A DNA stretch of 64,000 nucleotides, from NCBI GenBank assembly GCA_027627225.1, contig CM051028.1, positions 24,548,364 to 24,612,363 of the forward strand. Direction: 5' to 3'. The stretch's first letter is position 1. Each line of letters begins with the position of its first letter. The notes beneath the pieces are model-generated. The model saw only the letters and a list, made by a program, of their open reading frames with translations, had not been told where the DNA came from and searched no databases. Position numbers and translations under genes: made by a program. Positions 47,135 through 57,459 of this stretch are shown piece by piece. The DNA comes from Congeria kusceri (taxonomy: Eukaryota > Mollusca > Bivalvia > Myida > Dreissenidae).

Positions 47135-48575
47135 TTGGTGAGCTTTTGTGATCGTCTTTTGTCAGTCGTCCGTCGTGCGTCGTACGTCGTCAACATTTAC
47201 CTTGTGAACACTCTAGATGCCAAATTTATTGCCCAGTCTTCTGGAAACATGCTCAAAAAGTTGTCCCAATGATATTTCGAATATTTTTGATACTGGGTCA
47301 TGTGGGATCAAAAACTAGGTCATTAGGTCGAATTGAAGAAGAAGCATGTTTTCTCGAAGTCACATTTTTGCCCGATGAAACTTGCTTAGAACATTTTTGT
47401 TCTCATGATATCTAGGCCGCGTTCGAAAATGGTTCCGCTCGGTTGAAAAACAAGGCCGCCAAGGGGCGCGGCAGTTTTCCTTATATGGCTTAAAAAAAAA
47501 TGTGAACACACTAGAAGTCACATTTTTGCCCAATCAACATGATACTAGCTAAGAATATTTGTTATTATGATATCTCGGCCGAGTTTGAAAACAGATTCGC
47601 TCCGTTGAAAGACATGGCCTACAGGGGCGGGGCAGTTTTCCTTATATGGCTTTAGAAAAAGCTTGATAACACTTCAAAATTCGCATATTTTGCTCAATCA
47701 ACATGAAACTTGATTAGAACATTTGTTGTTATTTTATCTCGGCCGAGTTCGAAAATGGTTCCTCTCCGTTGAAAAAATATAGCTGTATTGACCACTTTAA
47801 AAAGCTTGTGAACACACTAGAGGCCACATTTATTGCTCAGTCTTCAGGAAACTTCCCCAACACATTTGTTCTAATGATATTGAGTTCGAAACTGGGTCAA
47901 GTGGGGTCCAATACTAGGTCACTAGGTCAAATTGAATAATAAGCTTGTAAATATACTAGAAGTCATATTTTTTTCCAATCGTCTTGAAACTCGCTCAGAA
48001 TTTTTGTTTAAAAAAATATCTCGGTCGAATTCGAAACTGGGTTACGTGGGGTCAAAAACTGGGTCACCAGGCCAAATTGCAGAAAAAGATTGTGAACACT
48101 CTAGATGCCACATTTGAAGCCCAATCATCATGAAAATTGCTCAGAACATTTGTCCCAATGATATCTCAGACGAGTTCAAAACTGGGTAGGGCAAATTGAA
48201 AAAAAGGTTGTGAACACTCTAGAAGTCACATTTTTTCCCAATTATCTTGAAACTTGCTCAGAACATTTGTTTTAAATGATATCTAGAATGAGTTCAAAAG
48301 TGCGTCATAAGAAGTAAAAAACTAGGTCACCAGGCCAAATTTAACAAAAAACATGTAAATACTCAAATTAGAGTCCACATTTATTGGCCAATCATCACGA
48401 AACTTGCTTAGAACATTTATCCCAATGATATCTGAGACAAGTTCGAAACCAGGTCACATGTGGTCAAAACATAGGTCACCAGGCCAAATTGAACACTCTA
48501 GAGACCACATTTTTAGCCGAATATGCATTAAAATTGCTCAAAACAGGTGAGCGGCATAGGGCCTTATGTTCAATA
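47135..48575 (-). repeat. Large dispersed repeat (gctcacc ends), copy 2, inverted
   Basis: It begins with ggtgagcttttgtgatcgtc and ttttgtcagtcgtccgtcgt, and ends with acaggtgagcggcatagggc then cttatgttc. Units match the 17,275 family in reverse orientation ('aggtcactaggtcaaattga', 'cacattttttgcccaat', 'aacatttgttc', 'atgatatctcggccgag'). Confidence 0.85.
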
Positions 48576-48629
48576 TGGACCTCTTATGTAAAATATAATT
48601 TGTTTTCGGTGTTTTATTTATTAAGATAC

Positions 48630-48873
48630 CTTCTTTCTTTCCCACTGAATTGAAAGTCGGTCCTTTCCATACGCGTTTGCAGATACACATTGGCATTCAG
48701 TTGTAGACACAATTTCCGCTTTAGATACGTTAACAACACAGTACGAGCTGTTTTCACCATCGTCTTTAATCCAATACACATATCCGACAGGATTGCTAAC
48801 CACCATACAGCGTAGAATTATAAACATTGTATCTCCGTCTTGGAAGAAGGTTTTATGTGTGTTTTGGGTATTA
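48630..48873 (-). CDS. Ig-domain gene, Ig-like exon 4
   Basis: A 244-nt exon lies between CTAATTTCAG and GTATCT. The frame reads 'DGDTMFIILRCMVVSNPVG', 'YVYWIKDDGENSSYCVVNVS' and 'ECQCVSANAYGKDRLSIQW'. The C...W...C-x-C-x-x-x-N-x-x-G layout is that of an Ig domain (strands B, C, F and G). It is phase 2 in and 0 out, whereas the preceding Ig exon ends in phase 1. An internal acceptor after TTCTTCCAAG (phase 1) would fit. A missing exon is the other possibility. Confidence 0.65.
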
Positions 48874-48954
48874 CTGAAATTAGTAAGCAAACATATATAT
48901 TTATTTTGTGCAGAGAATATGATAATGAGGACATCAACACTAATAATAATAATT

Positions 48955-49245
48955 TCTTTCAAAAATATATCTTTTATGTTTTACCTTGGCATGTAAGCAT
49001 ACTCATACAACATTATGTTATAAATTCAAACAAATTTCAGAGAACATTAACACTAATAATAATAATATTTTCGTAAACAAAAGTTTTTGCGTTATTTAAG
49101 ACAACGAATTGGTTTAAATAATGATCTGTCACGGGACTGTTACTGTTTCTTCAAAAATATATCTTTGATGTTTTACCTTGGCATGTAAGCATACTCACAC
49201 AACACTATGTTATAAATTCAAACAAATTTCAGAGAAAACAATCCC
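48955..49245. repeat. Intronic direct duplication, ~90 bp, ~192 bp apart
   Basis: The blocks starting at 48,961 and 49,153 both read 'aaaaatatatctttt/gatg', 'ttttaccttggcatgtaagc', 'atactca.acaaca.tatgtt' and 'ataaattcaaacaaatttca'. They differ at a few positions. They lie between Ig-like exons 3 and 4, and no function is assigned. Confidence 0.85.
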
Positions 49246-49270
49246 CGTAGTTAACAGAACATATGCTTAC

Positions 49271-49558
49271 AATGCAGGTTCAGAATGTAATACTCTTTCA
49301 GTCAGACTTCGAACGCACATTCCACGTGACATGTGATTCTGTATCCAGATGAATTTTGGGAAACATTGACATGTAGTAATGACATATCTCCTTCTTGATT
49401 TGAAACGTTGCTTAAATTTATGTCTGGGATATCTGATGTCCATTGAAAATCACAAGCAATGTTGCCATCGTATAATCTGCATTCTATATCTAGTTGAGAC
49501 CAAGATGTTTCATTCGCCGGTGTCTGAGGTGGTATTATGTACAAGCCTGAAGGAAGAT
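49271..49558 (-). CDS. Ig-domain gene, Ig-like exon 3 with in-frame TGA
   Basis: A 288-nt exon lies between GTCTTACAG and GTAAGC, phase 1 at both ends. It reads 'LPSGLYIIPPQTPANETSW', 'IECRLYDGNIACDFQWTSD', 'LHVNVSQNSSGYRITCHVEC' and AFEV, then TGA (49,304-49,302). After the stop the same frame runs on (LKEYYILNLH) to the donor and aligns with the end of the exon at 49,906-50,190 (VHLKADYILDE). Several N-x-S/T sequons fit an extracellular protein. The TGA would truncate the protein, or end a soluble form if this exon is terminal in some transcripts. Confidence 0.7.
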
Positions 49559-49905
49559 CTGTAAGACAAATCGAAACCTTAGAAAATAAGGCAATTCGAT
49601 TAAAATTAGTATTATTCACTTATGTATGTAAGTTGTTTTATAGCTTGGGAATTTGTTTTGACAAAACATTTGCTGTATTGGCATTTTTCGCTTGTCATAA
49701 ATACATATATATGACTATTTGACTAGAATGGTTTCTCTTTTACTGATGCAGCTTAATTTTCGAAATGGGCCGAAATCATGTATAATTCATTAAGTCACTT
49801 AACTCAAATTCAAACTATAAATAATCTTTGTTTACGCTGTTGCTTCAAAAGACTATGTTGTTGTTTTTTACAGGATAGCGTTCATAGATGTGGTGGAACA
49901 CATAC

Positions 49906-50190
49906 TGGCTTCATCCAGAATGTAATCGGCCTTAAGATGAACATCAAACTCGGCACACTTCACTTCACAGGTAATGCGGTGCCCTGATGCGTTCGCAGAA
50001 ATATTGAACACGGTGTTGGAAATGTTATGATTGGAAACAGTGCCAAACTGTATGATGGCCATATCTGACGTCCATTCAAAGTGGCATTTGGCATTGTTGC
50101 TGCCTACCTCGCACCCAGCATGTAATTGATACCAAGAGGAGGTTTCCGTTGGAGACATTGATGGTATTATCTTAAGTTTGGACGGAGGAT
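49906..50190 (-). CDS. Ig-domain gene, Ig-like exon 2
   Basis: A 285-nt exon lies between AAATTATAG and GTATGT, phase 1-1, fully open. It reads 'PPSKLKIIPSMSPTETSSW', 'GCEVGSNNAKCHFEWTSDM' and 'FNISANASGHRITCEVKC', then 'AEFDVHLKADYILDEA'. Single-exon phase 1-1 Ig domains are the rule in animal cell-surface proteins. Exon 3 is a clear paralogue (shared 'FxWTSD', 'NxSGxRITC'). Confidence 0.75.
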
Positions 50191-50219
50191 CTATAATTTG
50201 AAATATCTTAGTTTTCATT

Positions 50220-50755
50220 AATATTTAAACACAATATTTATCATAATATTTTGGAAACTACTAATCTAAATATAAAATTTATTGAACATCATTGCATTTA
50301 TGTTATTATCCTTCAACAGTAAATATATGCAGAAAAGACTTAGTTCCAACTTGTACGATGCAGCAATTATTTAACATAAACTTGATGTACAGAGAACAAA
50401 TACAATAACTTTTTCTTCATTTAGTGAAAATATATTTATCTAGGCTTTATTGCGAAACGTTGTTGATTGTTGTGCATACCGGTTTTCATTTGTTAAGCAT
50501 ATCTTTTAATAATTTGACTAATGTTTTAAATCTGTTACTTCAATACGTTATATAGCAATCAAATTATGATTGATTTGATTGTTTATTACATTTGCGACAG
50601 CTATGACCATGTCCCTTTAAGTTGTTTTTCTTCAAACTATAATACAAGTTTTTATTCCAGATGTGTAAATGATAAAACTGTAATAAATGTAAATCCTGTA
50701 TCTGCAACATAATATATATGTATTACTCGTATTGTATTATACTATTTCAAACCAT
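50220..50755. other. Intron between Ig-like exons 1 and 2
   Basis: AT-rich, with no additional coding block recognised. Confidence 0.55.
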
Positions 50756-50758
50756 TAC

Positions 50759-51061
50759 CTTGTAAAACGAGTTCAACTGTATTTGACAACGCGCCATAAA
50801 GATCGACGTTAACCAAGGAGTTGTTCCAGTACGCGTCAATTTGTGTGAGCACTAACGCAAGCAATCCATTTGATATATATGTTGTGTAATTAGGACATTC
50901 CACAAAATAAGTTTCTTTTTCAAACATAACATTCGCTTTGATTGATGCTGTCATGTCTTTCGTAAAACACAAAATAGGTTGGAACGGCAACGTTACATTT
51001 CTGCCGATGAAAACTGGCTCTATCAGAACAAGAGGCCCTTTCGAGTGTGAAGTTATCTTTC
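50759..51061 (-). CDS. Ig-domain gene, Ig-like exon 1
   Basis: A 303-nt exon lies between GATTTTTTAAAATCAGTTTCAG (acceptor read as TTTCAG) and GTAATG, phase 1-1. It reads 'GPLVLIEPVFIGRNVTLPFQ', 'ILCFTKDMTASIKANVMFEK', 'YFVECPNYTTYISNG' and 'LSNTVELVLQG'. The cysteine pair and the closing V-E-L-V-L strand fit an Ig-like fold, though the usual W is not obvious. A fragment near 59,900 is related. Upstream exons are probably those at 63,319-64,000, which end in phase 1. Confidence 0.7.
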
Positions 51062-53080
51062 CTGAAACTGATTTTTTAAAATAAATATTGTTATTCTCTG
51101 TTATGCATTGTGAGAGAAAACTCACTTCATAATTGTCATCGTTTTTTTATATAATATATTATATACTAGACGTTCCAAGCAATCCGTTGGGAAGTTTTTC
51201 CTTGCATTATTAACTAACAAAATGATGTACAGTGAATGATTATACGATCTCACACTATAATAACCTCTTTGGTTAAGATAAAATGTATTGTAATCTCGTG
51301 ACAATAATAATAAATAATCATTGCAAGCATTAACGAGAAAAAAAGAATATTGTTATAATGAATTCAAATTTAAAAAAAAAAGTTATTATCATTTTTGTAA
51401 ATTTTAAAATCACTATTTACTGAGAAATATGAATATGCTCCACAACTGGTAACGGTTCGTATAAATTAGATCCATGTTCACTTGTGCAGTCGTTCAGCAT
51501 GGTGAAGAATTCAATCTTTAATTGGCTCTATAGCGGATTGTTTAATTGTTTCGTCTCACTTCAGTAATATCTTCCCTGTACTGAGTCAGTGAGTGTGAAT
51601 ACATATAATATTTAAAAAACTTGATAAGTGTTCAACTCCAACCTTAACTTTTATTTATCTCACCCTTTGAGTATTAAAACGGATAAATATTTATTAAACT
51701 GGCTTTGTTTTCCATTACTGTCAGTACCGTTTAATTCCATTTAGCCGTGATCTAGGTCAGTGTATTACTCCACGTTCCAAATATAAACAAACAACAATAA
51801 TCAATTACAAAATAGATATATAATTTAAAAAATGATTATCAATTTATCGTTGTTAATTTGTCAATAGTAATAGTAATGCATAGTAATCTTTTTGTAAAAT
51901 ACGAACGTACACTTTCAAAGACTTAAATCAAAAAGTACATGTGACTTAAAAAAAAACACAGTAAACGGCAATGTCGTTCCAACTAAGTTTTGATTGGATT
52001 GGTATATGTCAACGTTCTATTATATACGCATGTATTGTGAAATGTTTTTACAGCCATTGTACAGCCATTGTCAGTTATGGTTTTTAAATGTCTTCCATTA
52101 CAAAAAGTAGATAACCTGAATTACTGAAAGACGACTCGACATTACTCAAACTAGTGTGTATTGTCATTTTGTTGTGCTTATTTATATCTAATAAGCGACT
52201 GCATTTGCAAAATAACCAAATGACTTTTACTGTTAAAACATAACAATCCCTCTGTATATTTTAAATTAACTAAAAGAGGTGTATGAATATGTTATACTTT
52301 GGGGCTATAAATAAAAAAAATTGCACGATAAACTTAAACGTCACACGTTCGTGTATTCTGACGCACAAATGACGTCATAAGTGATTTCAAAATTGTTTAT
52401 CAGAAGTATGGTTGGGACAAAGTGCCATATTGGGTGCGTCATTGTCACTAAATCTTTAAAGAGTTTTACCATGTGTTTTCTGTACAAAAAATGTATGTAA
52501 ATACTGTTCATGTATATTAACTTGCCAAGGGAGGTAAACCACAAGTGGTAGATCGATGTTATTGATAGAAAAATAGTGCGTTGTATGTTATATTTTCACT
52601 GCAGTGAAAATGTAAAATTGTATATGTTCACTGCTCGAACAGTGAAAATATTAATTTTATTTCACCAACATTCTATATTTATTTATTTTTTTTAATTTTT
52701 AAGCATATAACATCCTTTTCCCGTGTGCCTTCAAGACTTTGTAGAAAGTTTCCTTCTTTGATCTCTTTAACATATACCCATAATTATTTTCATTCATTAT
52801 GAACGGGTTTAATGTGCATCAGAAATTGCTGCGGTTGTTAGATTCTAACCGTGTTGTATTTACGTTTTTGGTAATCGGAATGACAGCTTTGTTGCTATGT
52901 GATTTGCAATGCTTAATGATTACAATTCATTACATACGCTTAGATACTAGTATGCTAGTATGCTAATAAATGTAGACCAAGTGCGAATTATTATAACAAC
53001 TCTATGTGTTGCATCCAAGGATCCCCAGACTAAACATGTTTTTTGTTCCTTATCAAACTGCTATATCACGGCTAGGAGAT
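51062..53080. other. Long intron or intergenic DNA
   Basis: AT-rich. The only structures seen are the hairpins at 52,592-52,646 and ATGACGTCAT at about 52,370. Confidence 0.45.
52592..52646. repeat. Paired TTCACTG palindromes
   Basis: ATTTTCACTGCAGTGAAAAT (52,592-52,611) is a perfect 20-bp palindrome. TTCACTGCTCGAACAGTGAA (52,627-52,646) is a second near-perfect one. The following AATTTTATTTCAC block matches 15,600-15,620. Confidence 0.85.
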
Positions 53081-53088
53081 ACACCGGA

Positions 53089-56000
53089 CCAGCTCATTTG
53101 GAGGTGTTAAGAAAATGTCCGTTGGTGACGTCCAAGGTGGTCCGGTTGGATAAAAATTGTGTAAACAGTAAGCACGACTTTCAATTGTGTATTATTCTCT
53201 CCTTGTAACGGTGCTTTTTAAGAAATTTCATTACCAGGAATGGTAAAAGAACACTCGGTCGAAGTTTCATTTAATGGTTTACAAAAAATTAAGGCTGTTG
53301 GAATTTTATTTGTTGATATCATTGTAAAATTGTATATGCCCCGTCATGTTTTACCGATCTGAATTTTTACTACTACCGACTATGAAGTATGCAACATCTG
53401 TCGATGATCACAAATATTACTGTCTTCATAGACCATTTTAAGCTCACCTGAGCAACATATGCTCATGGTGAGCTTTTATGATCGCCTTTTGTCCGTCGGT
53501 CGTCGTGCTTCGTCAACATTTACCTCGTTAACACTCTAGAGGCCACATTTATTGGCCAATCTTCATGAAAATTAGTCAAAACATTTGACCCAATGATATC
53601 TAGGTCGAGTTCGAATCTGGATCATGTGGGGTTAAAAACTAGGTCACTAGGTCGAATTGAAGAAAAATGTTGTTAACACTCTAGAAGTCACATTTTTTGC
53701 CCAATCTTCTTGAAACTTTGTCGGAACATTTGTCCCAATGATATCTCGGCCGAATTCGAATCTTCATGAAACTTTGTCAGTACATTTGTCTTAATGATAT
53801 TTCTGCCAAGTTCGAATCTGAGTCATGTGGGGATCAAAAACTAGGTCACTAGGTCAAATTGAAGTAAAAGCTTGTTAACACTCCAGAAGTCACATGTTTT
53901 GCTCAATCTTCATGAAACTTGGTCAAAACATTTGTCCTAATGATATCTCAGGCGATTGTGAATCTAGGTCATGTGGGGTCAAAAACTAGGTCGCTAGGTT
54001 AAATTGAAAAAAAAGCTTGTTAACACACTAGAAGTCACATTTCTTGCCTAATCTACATGAAACTTTGTCAGAACATTTGTCTTAATGCTATATCGGATGA
54101 GTTCGAATCTGGATCATGTGGGGTCAAACAATAGGTCAGTAGGTCGAATTGAAGAAAAAGGTTTTTAACATCTAGAAGTTACATGTTTGCCCATTCTTCA
54201 TGAAACTTGTTCAGAACTTTTCTCCCAATGGTATCTCGGCCGAGTTCGAATTTGGATCATTTGGGGTCAAAAACTAGGTCACTAGGTGAAATTGAAAAAA
54301 AGCTTTTGAAGACAATAGAAGGCATATTTTTTGCCCAATATACATGGAACTTGATCAGAAAATTTGTTCTGATGATATCTCAGCCGAGTTCGAAAATGTT
54401 CCGCTCCGTTGAAAAACATGGCCGCCAGGGGGGCGGGGTATTTTTCCTTATGTGGCTATAGCAAAAGCTTGTTTACACTCTAGAAGTCACATATTTTACC
54501 CAATCAACACAAAACTTGCTCAGAACCTTTGTTCTTATGATACCTCGGCTGAGTTCGAAAATGGTTCCGCTCCCTTAATGAAATTCGCTAGGAGGCCATA
54601 CAGTTTTCCTTATATGGCTATTGAAAAAGCTTGTGAACATTCTAGTAAACACATTTTTTTGCCAAATCAACATGAAATTTGCTCAGAACCTTTGTTCTTA
54701 TGCTATCTTGGCTGAATTTGATAATGATTCCACTCTGCTGAAAAAATATGACCGTCATTGGGCAGGGCAGTTTTCTCTATATGGGTATAATGAAAATTTT
54801 AAAAAGCTTGAGAACACTCTAGAGGCCACATGTATTGCACAATCTTCATGAAATATGCCCAGATCATTTGTTCCAATGATATTTCGGCGGAGTTTGAAAA
54901 TAGCTCATGTGTGGTCAAAAATAAGGTCACTAAGTCAAATAGACAAAAATGTGAAAACTTTAGTTTTGACTAATGTTCTTGAAAATCGCTCAGAACAATT
55001 GTTTCAATAATATCTTGGGACAAGTTCGAAACTGGGTCATGTGGGGTACAAAAACTAGGTCACCATGGCAAAATTGAACAAACAGCTTTTAAACATTATT
55101 GAGGCCACATTTAACGGCCAATCATCACACAACTTGCCCAGTTTAGTTCCTGAGCCTTAGGTGAGCGACCTAGAACCATTTGGCCCGCTTGTTCGTAATA
55201 ATGGGTTATGTTGGTTAGTTTTCCAGAATTCCCTGGTCCGGTGGTTCTGAGGTGGTCCGGCAGTAGCTGACTTGGCTGATATTCCTGAAACTGAAAGTAG
55301 AAAATGTAGACAAAACTACGGATTGACAAGATTCATATATGTCGAATTATTAATCACGTTTAGATATTAATAGACCGGAGCGGATACATATCAGGAAGAA
55401 GTACGTCTCGATAGCGAAATTAAGGACACAGTAAGCGCATTGTTGAAAAACTATTTACTTCAGGCAATATAGATCCAGTCGACTAAACACTGTCTGCTGG
55501 TCCTCAATAGCGATATTGTTAAATATACATACACTTCTAAAACCGAAACAGGAAAATCAAATAAACACTTTAAATCAGTATTGTTATTTTGAGAAGGTGT
55601 AGTGTTAGAAGACTTTCGCCCTGAACATTAAATGTTAATCCCAGTATTAGAGATATGTACAGATTCCTGTTTGTGGCCAGTTAAAATTTCGCTCTGTACA
55701 AGACGGCGCCAATGCGAAAACACAACATTTTAATTTTTATTTTCTGCAGATTTGGCTCTTTAAAAACGTAGACACACAAATTTGACTATTATCGTCTAAA
55801 TTTTGTGTGTCTATGAAATAGCAACCAGCGATAATTATCGCCTGAATCTCGCGTTGTCTCTGAAATTTTTCAGTGCGAGATCTGCAGATTATAAAAGTTA
55901 AAATGTCACATCGTCGCGGTAAAGCACATGGCGAAATTTAACTCGCTAAAACAGGATTCCGTATATATGACCTAGCGGGTAAGTAGTGCATATTAATACA

Positions 56001-56490
56001 ATCAAATATTCTGGAATATTTTAAAAACATACGGTCTTTAAACTGCCAATGAATATTTTTACAAGAAAGTATTTTTCATAGTGAATAGATAATATCAGCA
56101 CCACCGGACCACTTCATTTCAATAAATTCACAGTCAACTAAAAACAAAACACAATGTATGCAAACTTTCGTAATGCGAGTATGAACAGAATGATTTTTGT
56201 GATGCATAACAGTCGTTGCATACGTGAACTTCGGTAATAGAACATAGATTAGTAAAACATATCAGTGCATAGACATTTTTACGATGATTTGAACTGATAA
56301 AAAATTCGACGGCCATTATTTTTGTAAATTTATCATTCTTACTGGTAACGACATTCGCCAATTTCTGAAAAACGTTAACGTTACAAGGAGTAAATAATAC
56401 AAAATTGGAAGTCGTGCTTACTGTTAACAATATATTTACTCCACCGGACCACCTAGGACGTGTTCTTAACACTTCCAAATGAGGTGGTCC
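53089..56490. mobile_element. Possible element with CACCGGACCA inverted ends
   Basis: The left end CACCGGACCAGCTCATTTGG then AGGTGTTAAGAAAATGTCC (53,089 on) mirrors the right end, whose reverse complement is CACCGGACCACCTCATTTGG then AAGTGTTAAGAACACGTCC (to about 56,490). Further CACCGGACC / GGTCCGGTG motifs occur at 53,140, 55,230-55,265, 56,102 and 56,443. A shorter element, 56,101-56,490, is an alternative. A gctcacc-type repeat is nested inside. Confidence 0.5.
53440..55195 (-). repeat. Large dispersed repeat (gctcacc ends), copy 3, inverted
   Basis: It starts taagctcacctgagcaacat then atggtgagcttttatgatcg, and ends aggtgagcgacctagaacca then tttggcccgcttgttc. About twelve units of the 17,275 family in reverse. 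Long frames near 54,207-54,850 are read-through of units and are not genes. Confidence 0.85.
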
Positions 56491-56736
56491 GGTGAGTCTT
56501 CTAACCGTGTACTTAGTGACATATTCAAAGTTGACGCTTATTTGACTGTAAATAAACTTAAAATAATGGTCGAATTCATTATCAGTACTTAGTGAAACTG
56601 TTTGTTAATGAGCGACGCTTTAAGCCTCACTACATCGGGCATTTAGCCTTGAATTAATCCACATAAAACAATTGCATACACACATTTACCTAATGGGATA
56701 TTTCAGTTCAAAAGCATGGAGAAGCATCTTTTTCTT

Positions 56737-56779
56737 CATCATCATCAACAACATTTTCATCATCACGATCATCATCACG

Positions 56780-56818
<39 letters not shown>

Positions 56819-56856
56819 GTCGTCGTCGTCATCATTATCATCATCATCATCATCAA
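56737..56856. repeat. (CAT)n / (CGT)n microsatellite
   Basis: A run of more than 30 cat/cgt trinucleotides with a few interruptions. It gives artificial poly-Met and poly-Ile frames. Confidence 0.95.
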
Positions 56857-57246
56857 TAACAATTTCAATAATAATGCATCGACAGACACCAATAGAAAAT
56901 AGTTAATAATAATTAATTATTAAATTAATGCATTTATACAAAATATTTAAATATATAGAGAACGTTATGTGATTGTTGGATAAAGATTAAGTTTAGCATG
57001 CGAGGCTGAAAAACGTGGTTTATTTGCTTATCAGAATTCGGCAATGAGTGTGGATACGTCTACGTGGTGTCATATCCTGCGCATCCCCCGGGGGCATTGG
57101 TCAGATTGCCTATTACATGTACTAGGAACGTTCTTATAAAACCTGCCTCGTACAATCAGGTCTGGATAATAGACGGCATTGGGATCAACCGTCAAGAAGC
57201 AAATTATTAAGAACGCCATGAAACAACCATATTTCAAGTATATTAT

Positions 57247-57445
57247 AAGGTCGCGGTGGCGTAGTGGATATGGTGTCCGCCTAGCGATTGGGAGGTCCCG
57301 GATTCGATCCCCACTCTGGGAGCGTTCTCAAGATCACCCCCAAAGACACCTAGTACTGGTTCTACCCAGGAAACAGACTCGAGAGTGTCTCTATAAGCCT
57401 TAGGCTTTCGATGCAATCGAGCTAAAACAAATAGGTTTAAACTAC
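57247..57445 (+). mobile_element. tRNA-derived SINE
   Basis: A body of about 199 bp begins aaggtcgcggtggcgtagtg. The RNA polymerase III A box TGGCGTAGTGG is at 57,257-57,267 and a B-box-like GGATTCGATCC at 57,300-57,310, spaced as in a tRNA. The 3' part (gagagtgtctctataagcct, gcaatcgagctaaaac) is not tRNA. Exact 9-bp flanking repeats GTATATTAT (57,238-57,246 and 57,446-57,454) show retrotransposition. I would not call a working tRNA, since the 3' acceptor strand is missing. Confidence 0.85.
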
Positions 57446-57459
57446 GTATATTATCACCG

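Noticed and set aside
54207..54851. Overlapping frames giving repeated KACLHSRSHI-like peptides
   Set aside because: The peptide repeats only because the DNA unit repeats. The same frames appear, broken, in other copies of the family.
56672..56902. Poly-Ile / poly-Met frames
   Set aside because: Translation of the (CAT)n microsatellite.
57251..57330. Functional tRNA gene
   Set aside because: A and B boxes are present, but the 3' acceptor strand does not pair and the sequence continues into a non-tRNA body with target duplications. It is a SINE.
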